Source: Deltaproteobacteria bacterium
GTDB lineage: Bacteria > Myxococcota_A > Polyangia > DRWM01 > JAAZOP01
Direction of reading: 5' to 3'
NCBI GenBank assembly: GCA_016218815.1
Contig: JACRCX010000060.1
Location: 1-64,000, forward strand
DNA length: 64,000 nucleotides
This document shows positions 39,174 through 47,270 of this stretch, piece by piece. The position numbers and the translations under genes are program-made. The number at the start of each line of letters is the position of its first letter. The first letter of the stretch is position 1. The notes below the pieces were generated by a model that saw only the letters and a list, made by a program, of their open reading frames with translations, had not been told where the DNA came from and did not search any database.

Positions 39174-42100
39174 TCAGTCGGGGCTCCGTGCCCTCCCTCC
39201 CCTCCGCGCTCTCCCCCACCCGAAGGCGAGGAAGAGGAGGCCGAGGGCGAAGCCCGCGGTACCATGCCCTGCCGTCACCCCGCACGAGCACCCCCCTCCT
39301 CCCGTGTACGCCGGCCCCCCGTCCCCTCCGTCCTCCGCGTCCTCCCCCGCATCCTCCACGTCCTCTCCTCCGTCTCCCGCGTCGGGGTAGCACTCGTCCG
39401 GCAGCGGCCTCCCGAAGCTCGGGGGCGTCTCCGCCGAGCAGTCGAGCGGGGTCTCCGCAAGGGTGTGCGCGCCGTGCTCCAGCGGCGTCTCGTAGTTGCC
39501 GGTATTGCGGTTGTCATGGCGGAAGCTCTCCCAGGAGATCGAGCCCTCCGCTCCGCCGGTCGTGTTCCAGGCGTACAGCCAGCCGGCGCGCGTGGGCTGC
39601 ACGACCTCCAGGAGCTCGTCGCCATCGATGTCGCCGATCGCCGGCGCCGCGATCAGCCACTGGCCGGTGAACTTGGGCCAGCCGGCGGGCTCGCGGCCGC
39701 AGCCGTCGAAGGCGTGGACGAAGTAGCCGCCGCTGCCCGAGACGATCTCCGGGTAGCCGTCGCCCGAAACGTCGGCGATGCTGGGGTTCATGAAGAACTG
39801 CCAGTCCTCGACCTTGCGCGCGAAGCCGGGGAGCATGCGCGAGTCCGCGCCGGACCACGCGCTGATCTGGTGGTCGAAGGCGACCGCCTTGCTGCCGGCC
39901 GCGAGGTTGAGCGCGGCCTGCGTGCTGGCGCCGCCCAGGACCATGTCGGCCAGGCCGTCCTGGTCGAGGTCGCCGAACGACGGGTACGAGAAGATGTTGA
40001 AGGTCGGGCGCTCCCGGGAGTTCGCCAGGCGGCCGAAGGAGACGGTGTCGAGCTGCCGGGCGGTGCGGGCGGAATCGCCGGGCGCGCGCGCCGGCTGCTC
40101 GCCGGTGAAGATCCACAGCGACGGGCTGGCGTTGCCGAAGGTGGCGATGTCCACCACGCCGTCGTGGTCGACGTCGGCCAGCGCCGCGGACGTGGGCACG
40201 CCGCGCGAGATGTGCGCTCCGCCGAACAGCGGCGCGCTCCACACGGGGATCGGCCAGTTGGCGTGGAACGGGCCGCCCGCGTGCAGGTTGCCGTCGCCGT
40301 GGACCAGGTAGAAGCGCCCGTCGTAGCCCGACCCGTACGACTCGTCGCTGCCCACCGCGAGGTCCATGATGCCGTCGCCGTCGAAGTCCGCGACCGCGGG
40401 GGTGGTCATGATCCGCGCCCGCTCCCGCGGCTCGGTCGTCACGTTGGGATCGGAGATCAACACCGGGAAGCCGTCGACCGGCGTGCCGTCCGGGTTCCAG
40501 GCGTAGACGTAGCTGTCGTAGGCGGCCGCGACGATCTCGTAGTCGCCGTCGCCCAGCAGGTCGACCAGCACCGGCGAGGCGAAGAAGCCGATGTCGATCG
40601 GGTGCTCGGGGTCGGCGGGCGGCGAGAGCGAGGGATCGCAGCCGACGGGGAATCCGCCCACGACCGTGCCGTCCGCATGCCACGCCCAGACCTCGCCCTC
40701 CTCGGTTGCCACGACCACCTCCAGCCCGCCGTCCCCCGTCAGGTCGGCGATGGCCGGCGAGGCGACGATGGCGGAGCGCAGCTCGTCCGGGTCGAGCGCG
40801 GAGGCGAAGGCCGCGGAATCGCGGTACCCCGGCTCGTCCGCGGGGTCCATGCCCGGCAGCAGCCGCACGTGCACGGGCCACCCGGGCGCCTCGGTGCCGT
40901 CGTGGCGGAGCGCGTGGACGTCGCCGTCCGAGGTGGCCAGGACGACGTCCCGGACTCCGTCGCCGTCAATGTCGGCGAGCTTGGGCGACGATTCGCCGGA
41001 CGCGCCCATCCAGAGCGGGAAGCCGGGGAGGGAGTCGGGGTCGTGGTGTACCGCGATCGCCTTGCGGAACTCCGCCGGTGCGTCGCCGATCGCGCCGCCG
41101 TAGTGCGCGACGGCGCGCACGCGGAACGTCACGGTCCAGCGGTTCCACGACTGCCCGGGGTTGTCGATCGTGAGCCCTGTCAGGTTCAGCCGCGCCAGCT
41201 CGCCGTCGACCGCCGCGGTCTCGGCCGTGCCGGAAGCCAGCACGGTGAACTCGCCGTCCAACGGCTCGATCCCCGGCGCCCAGGCGACCTCCCAGTCGAA
41301 GGAGGGCGCGCGATCGGCCGCGATCTTCCCGGCCACCAGCACCTCGGGCCGCAACGCGGGCTCGAAGACCTCGAACCATACCGGCTGGATGAGATCGATC
41401 TCCGGGGGGATCGCCCCGTCGCGCAGGCGGTCGAGCGCGGTGCGGATGTTGGTGCGTCCGTAGCCGAAGCGCTGGTCCCAGCCCTGCCACGACGGGTACT
41501 TCGTATCGTCGCACACGCGCTCCTCGTACGGGATCCAGATGTCGTCGACCGTGGTCGCGAGGAGCTGGCGGACCTCACCCGGGCGCAGGGGCGGGTCGAG
41601 GCTCATCTGGAGGGCCTGGGAGTACAGGAGGCCGACCATCCCGGAGGTCTTCCCGGTGGCCTCGGAGGAGCAGCCGGTGCCGGGCGTGGAGAGGAGGAGC
41701 TGGGCGCCGTGGTTGGTGCAGTTGTTGTAGTTGAGGAACGTCGTCGAGAGCTGCGGCTCGGAATCGTCGTAGCGGATGGCGTGGACGTAGAGCGTGTGGT
41801 CGGCGGTGCCCGGGTAGTTGTGGTGGAAGCTGTTCTCGTCCGCGGCGCTGGCGACGACCGTGACGCCGTGGTCGTAGGCGTAATCGATCGCCTCGCGGGC
41901 GAAGGAGGACATGTCGACGGTGCCCAGGGCCTCCTGGATGACGGAGGCGCCGGAGTCCACGGCGAAGACGACGCCCTGCGCGAAGATCTGGACGTCGGTG
42001 ACGAACGAATCGCCGCAGCGGACCATCAGCGGCCGGCACAGGGGGCAGACCCCTGCGCTCTCGATGCCGTTGTTGGTCTCCGCGGTCGAGTCGCGCGCCT

Positions 42101-42815
42101 CGCCCGTGCCGTGGCCGAAATGCGTCTCGTCGTAGGGGTCGTTGTCGTGCTTGAAGAAGTCCCAGCCCGAAATGTCGTCGGTGTAGCCGTTGGCGTCGTC
42201 GTCCACGCCGTCGGAGAAGGTGTGGATGAGGTCGCCCGGGTCGATGACGCCGTTGCCATTGAGGTCGGTGACCCGGGTGTCGGCGGCGTAGTCGTCGATG
42301 TTGACGACGCCGTCGCCGTTGGCGTCGTGGTCCGTGGCACCCTCCGGGACGGGCAGCTCGCCGACGTTGAGGTAGAACTTCTTCAGCAGATCGCGCTTGT
42401 CCCAGTAGATGCCGGTGTCGAGCACGGCGATCACGACGCGGGGATCGCCGATCGTGACCTGCCAGGCGCGGTCGACATGGGAGCCGGCGCCGAGGTCCAG
42501 CTCCTCCTCGCGGTGGCCGGGGACCGAGGTGAACTCGGGAGGCATGAAGCTCCACAGCTCCCACATCCCGCCGAAACCCTCGCCGTTCGGGCCGTAGTCC
42601 GGGTCGTCGGGCCAGTTCGCCGGGTCGGCCATCTCCGCCCGTGTCGCGTCGGGGTTCGGCCAGTCCGGGTTGGCGGCGTCGGCCGGCACGGCCACCAGGC
42701 CCAGGACGACCAGTGCGGCCACCGCGCCGACGACTCCGGCCCCGCGACGCTCGCCCCGCCGCCGATTCCCGCTGTTCCCGTCCCTGCTGCTCCATCGGTG
42801 TCCATCGGTGTTCAT
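39174..42815 (-). CDS. Subtilisin-like S8 protease with FG-GAP propeller and MYXO-CTERM-type tail
   Basis: A 1213-residue exported protease. A basic N-region and signal helix (VVGAVAALVVLGLVAVPADA) lead to a peptidase S8 domain with Asp in VIAVLDTGIYW, His in HFGHGTGEA and Ser in TGKTSGMVGLL; a dockerin-like calcium insert (DHDANGDGVVNIDD, DLNGNGVIDPGD) sits between Asp and His. Residues about 560-1110 carry FG-GAP/VCBS-type D-x-D-G-D repeats (LADIDGDGVRDVVLAT, VADFDGDGIMDLAVGS). An acidic Asp/Gly/Glu spacer precedes the tail GGGGCSCG, a hydrophobic helix and an Arg-rich end, the MYXO-CTERM layout for surface attachment. The start codon lies inside a dispersed repeat. Confidence 0.85.
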   Translation of the reverse strand: MNTDGHRWSSRDGNSGNRRRGERRGAGVVGAVAALVVLGLVAVPADAANPDWPNPDATRAEMADPANWPDDPDYGPNGEGFGGMWELWSFMPPEFTSVPGHREEELDLGAGSHVDRAWQVTIGDPRVVIAVLDTGIYWDKRDLLKKFYLNVGELPVPEGATDHDANGDGVVNIDDYAADTRVTDLNGNGVIDPGDLIHTFSDGVDDDANGYTDDISGWDFFKHDNDPYDETHFGHGTGEARDSTAETNNGIESAGVCPLCRPLMVRCGDSFVTDVQIFAQGVVFAVDSGASVIQEALGTVDMSSFAREAIDYAYDHGVTVVASAADENSFHHNYPGTADHTLYVHAIRYDDSEPQLSTTFLNYNNCTNHGAQLLLSTPGTGCSSEATGKTSGMVGLLYSQALQMSLDPPLRPGEVRQLLATTVDDIWIPYEERVCDDTKYPSWQGWDQRFGYGRTNIRTALDRLRDGAIPPEIDLIQPVWFEVFEPALRPEVLVAGKIAADRAPSFDWEVAWAPGIEPLDGEFTVLASGTAETAAVDGELARLNLTGLTIDNPGQSWNRWTVTFRVRAVAHYGGAIGDAPAEFRKAIAVHHDPDSLPGFPLWMGASGESSPKLADIDGDGVRDVVLATSDGDVHALRHDGTEAPGWPVHVRLLPGMDPADEPGYRDSAAFASALDPDELRSAIVASPAIADLTGDGGLEVVVATEEGEVWAWHADGTVVGGFPVGCDPSLSPPADPEHPIDIGFFASPVLVDLLGDGDYEIVAAAYDSYVYAWNPDGTPVDGFPVLISDPNVTTEPRERARIMTTPAVADFDGDGIMDLAVGSDESYGSGYDGRFYLVHGDGNLHAGGPFHANWPIPVWSAPLFGGAHISRGVPTSAALADVDHDGVVDIATFGNASPSLWIFTGEQPARAPGDSARTARQLDTVSFGRLANSRERPTFNIFSYPSFGDLDQDGLADMVLGGASTQAALNLAAGSKAVAFDHQISAWSGADSRMLPGFARKVEDWQFFMNPSIADVSGDGYPEIVSGSGGYFVHAFDGCGREPAGWPKFTGQWLIAAPAIGDIDGDELLEVVQPTRAGWLYAWNTTGGAEGSISWESFRHDNRNTGNYETPLEHGAHTLAETPLDCSAETPPSFGRPLPDECYPDAGDGGEDVEDAGEDAEDGGDGGPAYTGGGGCSCGVTAGHGTAGFALGLLFLAFGWGRARRGGRARSPD

Positions 42816-42822
42816 CGGTGGT
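42793..42822 (-). repeat. Dispersed repeat, CCGATG family, copy 2
   Basis: Inverted copy of the 30-bp core at 3358-3387. Read on the minus strand it contains CACCGATGGACACCGATG, and its first ATG (42815) is the likely start codon of the subtilase, so the repeat encodes M-N-T-D-G-H-R-W. Confidence 0.75.
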
Positions 42823-42915
42823 TCCTTCTCCCCCCGCCCCTCGTCTCCCGACAACGCTGCTTTGCGAGGCGCTCCGTGCGTGCTATGGAGTCGCCTCGGG
42901 GATGGAGCGTAGCAC

Positions 42916-43674
42916 ATGGGCGAGATGAACGTGCGCGTCGGCTGTTCCGGCTTCGCGGTCGAGCGCAAGCGGTACCAGGAGGCCCTGGACTTCGTGGAGC
43001 TGGGGGATACGCGGCGGACGCTGCCCAAGCCGGACAAGTTCAGCCGCATGCGCATGTCGGCGCCGCCCGGCTTCCGCTTCGCGATGGTCGCGCCGGAGGC
43101 CCTGTCCGATCCGGAGCAGATCGAGGGGCTGGCAGGCGATCCGCGGGGCTACGGCGCGATGCGACCGACGCCCGAGAACATCGCGCTCCTGGAGCGGACG
43201 GTCGCCGTCGCCCGGCGACTGGACGCCGTGGTGCGGCTGCACACGACGCCCGATCTGGGCGCGGGGCCCGACGCGTTCGACCGCTTCCACGCGCTGCTCG
43301 ACGCGGTCGATCACCGCGGCCTGGTGTTCGCCTGGGAGTCCCGCGGCGTGCTGACCGCGCGCGAGATCATCGCCTGGGCCGGGAAGCTCGAGGTGGTCCC
43401 CGTCGTGGATCCGTTCCAGGACGACGCGCCCGCCGGTCCCGTCGGCTACATCCACATCCATACCCTCATGACGCTGACCGGGGACCTGCACGCCGAACAC
43501 CTGGAGAAGCTCGTCGAGCGCGCCGGGCGCCACGCGGAGACGTTCGTGGTCTTCGACACCCCGCACGCGTTCCGCGACGCCGTCGCCCTGCGGCGCCTGC
43601 TCGCGCAGGGCCCGGTCGCCCCGAGCGAAGGTCCCGAGACCGACGCGACGGACGAGGCGGCCACCGAGCCGTAG
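42916..43674 (+). CDS. DUF72 family protein
   Basis: A 252-residue TIM-barrel-like protein of the DUF72 (YecE) family: N-terminal VRVGCSGFAVERKRYQEALDF, the GFRFAMVAPEALSDP segment, HALLDAVDHRGLVFAWESRG and the C-terminal FVVFDTPHAFRDAVALRRLL. Family function is unknown; structures suggest a nucleic-acid- or phosphate-related role. GGAG 8 bp before the ATG supports the start, with a second in-frame ATG 9 bp later. It is divergent from the subtilase. Confidence 0.85.
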   Translation: MGEMNVRVGCSGFAVERKRYQEALDFVELGDTRRTLPKPDKFSRMRMSAPPGFRFAMVAPEALSDPEQIEGLAGDPRGYGAMRPTPENIALLERTVAVARRLDAVVRLHTTPDLGAGPDAFDRFHALLDAVDHRGLVFAWESRGVLTAREIIAWAGKLEVVPVVDPFQDDAPAGPVGYIHIHTLMTLTGDLHAEHLEKLVERAGRHAETFVVFDTPHAFRDAVALRRLLAQGPVAPSEGPETDATDEAATEP

Positions 43675-43696
43675 GACTTGCGCACGGCCCGGAGTT

Positions 43697-43768
43697 CGCG
43701 CAAAGAGCGCAAAGGAACGCACCTCTTCGACGAGCTCAGGGCGCCTGCGGCGGGCGCAAAGGAGGCAA
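43697..43768 (+). repeat. Composite dispersed repeat (CGCAAAGAG type plus CTTCGACGAGCTCAGGG)
   Basis: CGCAAAGAGCGCAAAGGAAC, then a variant of the CTTCGACAGGCTCAGGG word, then GGCGCAAAGGAGGCAAG. The final AAGGAGG is the Shine-Dalgarno of the NFACT gene, 6 bp before its ATG. Confidence 0.65.
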
Positions 43769-43770
43769 GA

Positions 43771-45255
43771 ATGAGCCTCTCAGCGAGCGAAATCGCGCTG
43801 GTCGTGGCCGATCTGCGCGAGCGCGCGTCGCCCGCCTTCCTCCAGCGCGTGCGGTCGATCCCGGAGCAGGGGTTCCTGCTCGAGCTTCGCGTGCCCGGCG
43901 CCGATCGCCTGCTGCTGGTGTCGCTCGAACCGGTGGCGTCGCGGATGCTGCTGGTCGAGCCCGGTTCGACGGCGGCGCGGACGCCGGAGGGCTTCGCCCG
44001 CACGCTGCACCAGGCTTTGGCCGGCTCGAAGCTGGCCGGCATCGCGCACGATGCCGGCGACCGCGCGGTGCGTCTCGAATTCGGCGGGCGCTCGCTGGTC
44101 CTGGAGCTGACGGGGCGGCACGCCAACGCCTTCCTGCTCGACGAGTCCGGGATCATCCGCTCGTCGTATCGCCCAAGCCAGTCGCGCAAGCGCAACCTGC
44201 TCTGGGGTCTTCCCTACCAGCCGCCGCTGGCGAAGCCCGACGCGCCTTGGGCGACGGCGCCGAGCCGCTTCGCGGCCGGGCCGGGCCTGCACGCGGCGAT
44301 TGCCGCGGCGTACGAACTGCTGGCGGCGCAGGTGGTCGAGATCGCGCGGCGACGGGCGGTGCTGGCGCGGCTGCGAGGCGAGGCGCGCCGTCTGGAAAGA
44401 TTGACGGAGGGGCTGCAGCGCGATCTGGCGGAGTCGGCGACCGCCGAAGTCTGGCGGCGGCAAGGCGAGCTGCTCAAGACGGCGCCCGCCGACCTGCCCC
44501 GCGGCGCACGCTCGGTCCGCCTCGTCGACTGGTTCGACCCGGCGACCCCGGAGCTCGACGTGCCGCTCGACCCGTCGCTGTCGCTGCACGCCAACCGCGA
44601 GCGCTGTTTCGCGCGGGCTCGCAAGTTCGGGCGCCGACCCGCGGCCATCGCGCCCCGGCTGGAGGCGGCTCGCCGCGACCTCCGCGCCGCGCTCGACGAC
44701 CTCGAGGTCCTGGAAACCGCGCCGTGGGACGATCCGGATGCGCGGGTGGCGCTGGAACGCTGGCTGCCGGCCGGGGCGGCGCCCGCCGCCGCGCCGCGAC
44801 GCCCCCGCGGGCCTCAGGAGCACGTGCCGTACCGGTCGTTCCGGTCCGCCGACGGGCACGAGATCCTCGTGGGGAAGTCGGCGCGCGACAACGACCGTCT
44901 GACCTTCCAGCTCGCCCGCGGCTGGGAAGCCTGGCTGCACGCGGCCGGTGCGGCCGGCTCCCACGTCGTCGTGCGCGTGCCGAAGGGGCGTCCCGTGACC
45001 GACTCGGCGGTCCGCGATGCCGCACTGCTCGCCCTGCACTACTCGAAGCTGGGCAAGGGCGGGGAGGGCGAGGTCTACGTCGCGCGACGCTGCGACGTGC
45101 GGCGGGTGCGCGGCGGCGCGCCGGGGCAGGTGACGGTGACGCACGAGCGTCGGGTCTGGGTGCGTATCGATCCCACGCGGTTGCGCAACCTGCTCGAGGG
45201 CGCCGAGGAGGACCCCACGTCTGTGTCCCCCAACCTCCGGACCAAGAACCGATAA
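43771..45255 (+). CDS. NFACT-domain protein (RqcH/Rqc2-FbpA group)
   Basis: A 494-residue protein. N-terminal NFACT-N domain (EIALVVADLRERASPAFLQR, QGFLLELRVPGADRLLLVSL, LVLELTGRHANAFLLDESG), a helical middle with a coiled-coil-like Arg/Leu/Glu stretch (ARLRGEARRLERLTEGLQ), and a C-terminal NFACT-R (DUF814) domain (PYRSFRSADGHEILVGKSARDNDRLTF, HVVVRVPKGRPV, ALHYSKLGKGGEGEVYVARR). Family members bind 60S/50S ribosomes with peptidyl-tRNA and add C-terminal Ala tails in ribosome quality control, or act as fibronectin-binding surface proteins. Its ribosome site and its last codons and stop come from dispersed repeats. Confidence 0.88.
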   Translation: MSLSASEIALVVADLRERASPAFLQRVRSIPEQGFLLELRVPGADRLLLVSLEPVASRMLLVEPGSTAARTPEGFARTLHQALAGSKLAGIAHDAGDRAVRLEFGGRSLVLELTGRHANAFLLDESGIIRSSYRPSQSRKRNLLWGLPYQPPLAKPDAPWATAPSRFAAGPGLHAAIAAAYELLAAQVVEIARRRAVLARLRGEARRLERLTEGLQRDLAESATAEVWRRQGELLKTAPADLPRGARSVRLVDWFDPATPELDVPLDPSLSLHANRERCFARARKFGRRPAAIAPRLEAARRDLRAALDDLEVLETAPWDDPDARVALERWLPAGAAPAAAPRRPRGPQEHVPYRSFRSADGHEILVGKSARDNDRLTFQLARGWEAWLHAAGAAGSHVVVRVPKGRPVTDSAVRDAALLALHYSKLGKGGEGEVYVARRCDVRRVRGGAPGQVTVTHERRVWVRIDPTRLRNLLEGAEEDPTSVSPNLRTKNR

Positions 45256-45272
45256 CCAACAACCAACAACCC
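45235..45272 (+). repeat. Dispersed repeat, CCAACAA family, at the end of the NFACT gene
   Basis: CCGGACCAAGAACCGATAAC followed by CCAACAACCAACAACC. It encodes the last codons (R-T-K-N-R) and the TAA stop of the NFACT gene. Confidence 0.8.
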
Positions 45273-45344
45273 CTTTCTTGCCTCCCCGGCGGCGGCATGT
45301 TCGACTGCGCCGATGGGCGGAGGGACCGGGGAAGGGAAGGGCGG

Positions 45345-46262
45345 ATGACCTCGGACGCGAAGGCTCGGCTCGTCGCGTTCGGTTTGGTGCTCGGCGCGTG
45401 CGCGTCGCTGGGAGGCGCGGCCGCGTGGATTACGCTCGATCGCTTCGCGGTGGTCGAGCGGGACGGCGTCCGGCGGAGTCTGCTCCGCGCGCGCACGGCG
45501 ATCGAGGACTACCTGGTGGTGCTCAAGGGGAAGGCGGGCGACTGGGCGCAGTGGGACGAGGCCTACGAGTTCGTCGTGCATCCGACGCCGGAATGGATCG
45601 AGAGCAACGTCCCCACCAACTCGCTCGTGCAGCTCGACCTCAACCTGATCGTGTTCCTGGACGTGGACGGCCGGACCGTGTTCGCCAAGGCCGTGGACGC
45701 GGCGACCGGCAACCCGATCCCGGTGCCCGCGCCGTTCGATCGGCAGCTTCCGCTGGATTCGCCCTTGATCCCGCCCGGAGACGCCGTGGGCGGGGTCTCG
45801 GGGGCGGTGATGGTCGGTGGCCGCTGCCTGTTCGCGGCGGCACGCCCGATCCTGACGAGCAGCGGGCGTGGTCCGGCGCGCGGAACGCTGGTTTTCGCGC
45901 GTTTCCTGGATGAGCTGTTCGTCGAGCGGCTCCGGTCGGGAGCCCGCGTCGACCTCTCCTTCCGGCCGTACGAAGGCGAGCCGCTCCCGCGCGATTTCCG
46001 CGAAGCGCGCGACGCGCTCGGGTCGGTCGACGACGTGCGGCTCGAGGAGCTGGGCGACGAGCGGATCGCCGCGTTCGGCCTGCTGGCAGGACTGGACGGC
46101 CGGCCGGTGCTGGTGACGCGCGTGGAAATTCCACGCGAGGTGCGGTCGGTCGCGCGTTCGGCAGCGTGGCGCATGGCCGGCGCGGCCGTCGCCGTCGCCG
46201 CCGCCTTCGGCGCGGCCGTGTTCCTGTTTGTCGGCTCCCGGCCGCGTCGGAAGTCGGCCTGA
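45345..46262 (+). CDS. CHASE4-domain membrane protein without output domain
   Basis: A 305-residue inner-membrane protein: one N-terminal helix (VAFGLVLGACASLGGAAAWI), an extracytoplasmic CHASE4 domain with the family signature (GDWAQWDEAYEFV, ESNVPTNSLVQLDLNLIVFLD, GRTVFAKAVD), and a C-terminal helix (GAAVAVAAAFGAAVFLFVG) followed only by a short basic tail. CHASE4 sensors usually carry a cyclase, EAL or kinase domain after the second helix; here none is present, so it could be a receptor that works through a separate partner, or a truncation. GAAGGGAAGG lies before the ATG. Confidence 0.8.
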   Translation: MTSDAKARLVAFGLVLGACASLGGAAAWITLDRFAVVERDGVRRSLLRARTAIEDYLVVLKGKAGDWAQWDEAYEFVVHPTPEWIESNVPTNSLVQLDLNLIVFLDVDGRTVFAKAVDAATGNPIPVPAPFDRQLPLDSPLIPPGDAVGGVSGAVMVGGRCLFAAARPILTSSGRGPARGTLVFARFLDELFVERLRSGARVDLSFRPYEGEPLPRDFREARDALGSVDDVRLEELGDERIAAFGLLAGLDGRPVLVTRVEIPREVRSVARSAAWRMAGAAVAVAAAFGAAVFLFVGSRPRRKSA

Positions 46263-46308
46263 ATCCCCGCCGCTTGGCGGTACCTTGCCGCCCGGACATG
46301 GATGGAAT

Positions 46309-47256
46309 ATGTCGGCGGCGGCGCCACCTGGGGCGCCGGAGGTGACGGCATGGATCCTCGTGACGGAAGGAACGTGTGAGGCGGTGGCAGCGGGAAAGAG
46401 GAAGGCGAAGAGCGGCCGGACGCGCAAGCCGGAGCCGTCGCGCGCGAAGCCGATGGGGCTCGGTCGCGCCGCGGCGTCCGCCGTGCGGACCAGCTTCGGC
46501 CGCTTTTGCTGGTACGACCTGGCGACGACCGACGTCCCGGGCTCGCTGCGCTTCTACGGCGAGCTGCTCGGCTGGACAATCCGCTCGACCGACATGGGCC
46601 CGATGGGCGCGTACCACGTCGTCTCGGTCGACGGCGCCGAGTTCGCCGGCGTGATGCCGCTGGCGTCCCGCGAGACCCCCCCGTGCTGGCTCGGACACGT
46701 CGGCGTGCCCGACATCGGCGCGGCATGCACCGCGGCCACCAACGCCAAGGGTTCGATCCACCGCCCGCCCACGTCCGTCCCCGGCGCCGGTGGTTTCGCC
46801 GTCGTCGGCGATCCGACGGGTGGCGTCGTGGCGCCGATCCAGCTCGGCGGCCCGCCGCCCCGCGACCTCGCCGCCGCCACGGTCCCGGGCCTGCCGGCCT
46901 GGAACGAGCTGGTCACGGCCGACCCCGCCCTGGCCGGCGCGTTCTACGCCCGAGTGTTCGGCTGGACCATCCACCCCATCGACCTGACGGGCTCGCCGTA
47001 CTGGATCTTCCGCCACAAGGGCGACGACGTGGCGGGAATGATCGAGGCGCCGGCGTCGCCCGTTCCCGAGCCGGCCTCCTGGATGGTGTACTTCCACGTC
47101 GCCGATGCGGACGCCGTCGCCGCGAAGGTCGCGGGGATCGGCGGCGCCGTCCTCATCCCCCCGTTCGACGTCGCCACCGTCGGCCGCTGCGCTCTCATCG
47201 CCGACCCGGCAGGCGTGACCTTCCGCATCGTGCGGCCCGAACCGGAAGAGGAATAG
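46309..47256 (+). CDS. VOC-superfamily protein with two glyoxalase-type domains
   Basis: About 315 residues: two VOC modules, each starting with an aromatic/acidic strand and F-Y-x3-F/L-G-W phrase (FCWYDLATTDVPGSLRFYGELLGW and NELVTADPALAGAFYARVFG) and each with a C-terminal G-x-x-(V/A)-L-I-x-D-P strand. The closest style is the Cfp30B/27-kDa-antigen group of double-VOC proteins, of unknown function. The N-terminus before residue 60 is low-complexity and the start is uncertain; ATG at 46309 was used, with GTG 46384 or ATG 46450 as alternatives. Confidence 0.8.
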   Translation: MSAAAPPGAPEVTAWILVTEGTCEAVAAGKRKAKSGRTRKPEPSRAKPMGLGRAAASAVRTSFGRFCWYDLATTDVPGSLRFYGELLGWTIRSTDMGPMGAYHVVSVDGAEFAGVMPLASRETPPCWLGHVGVPDIGAACTAATNAKGSIHRPPTSVPGAGGFAVVGDPTGGVVAPIQLGGPPPRDLAAATVPGLPAWNELVTADPALAGAFYARVFGWTIHPIDLTGSPYWIFRHKGDDVAGMIEAPASPVPEPASWMVYFHVADADAVAAKVAGIGGAVLIPPFDVATVGRCALIADPAGVTFRIVRPEPEEE

Positions 47257-47270
47257 CCCGGCCCGAAGGC

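Noticed and set aside
39264..46262. A 2332-codon open frame on the plus strand, the longest in the window.
   Set aside because: It is antisense to the subtilase and out of frame with the DUF72 and NFACT genes; only its last 305 codons (45345-46262, CHASE4 protein) are real. High GC makes stop codons rare in shadow frames.
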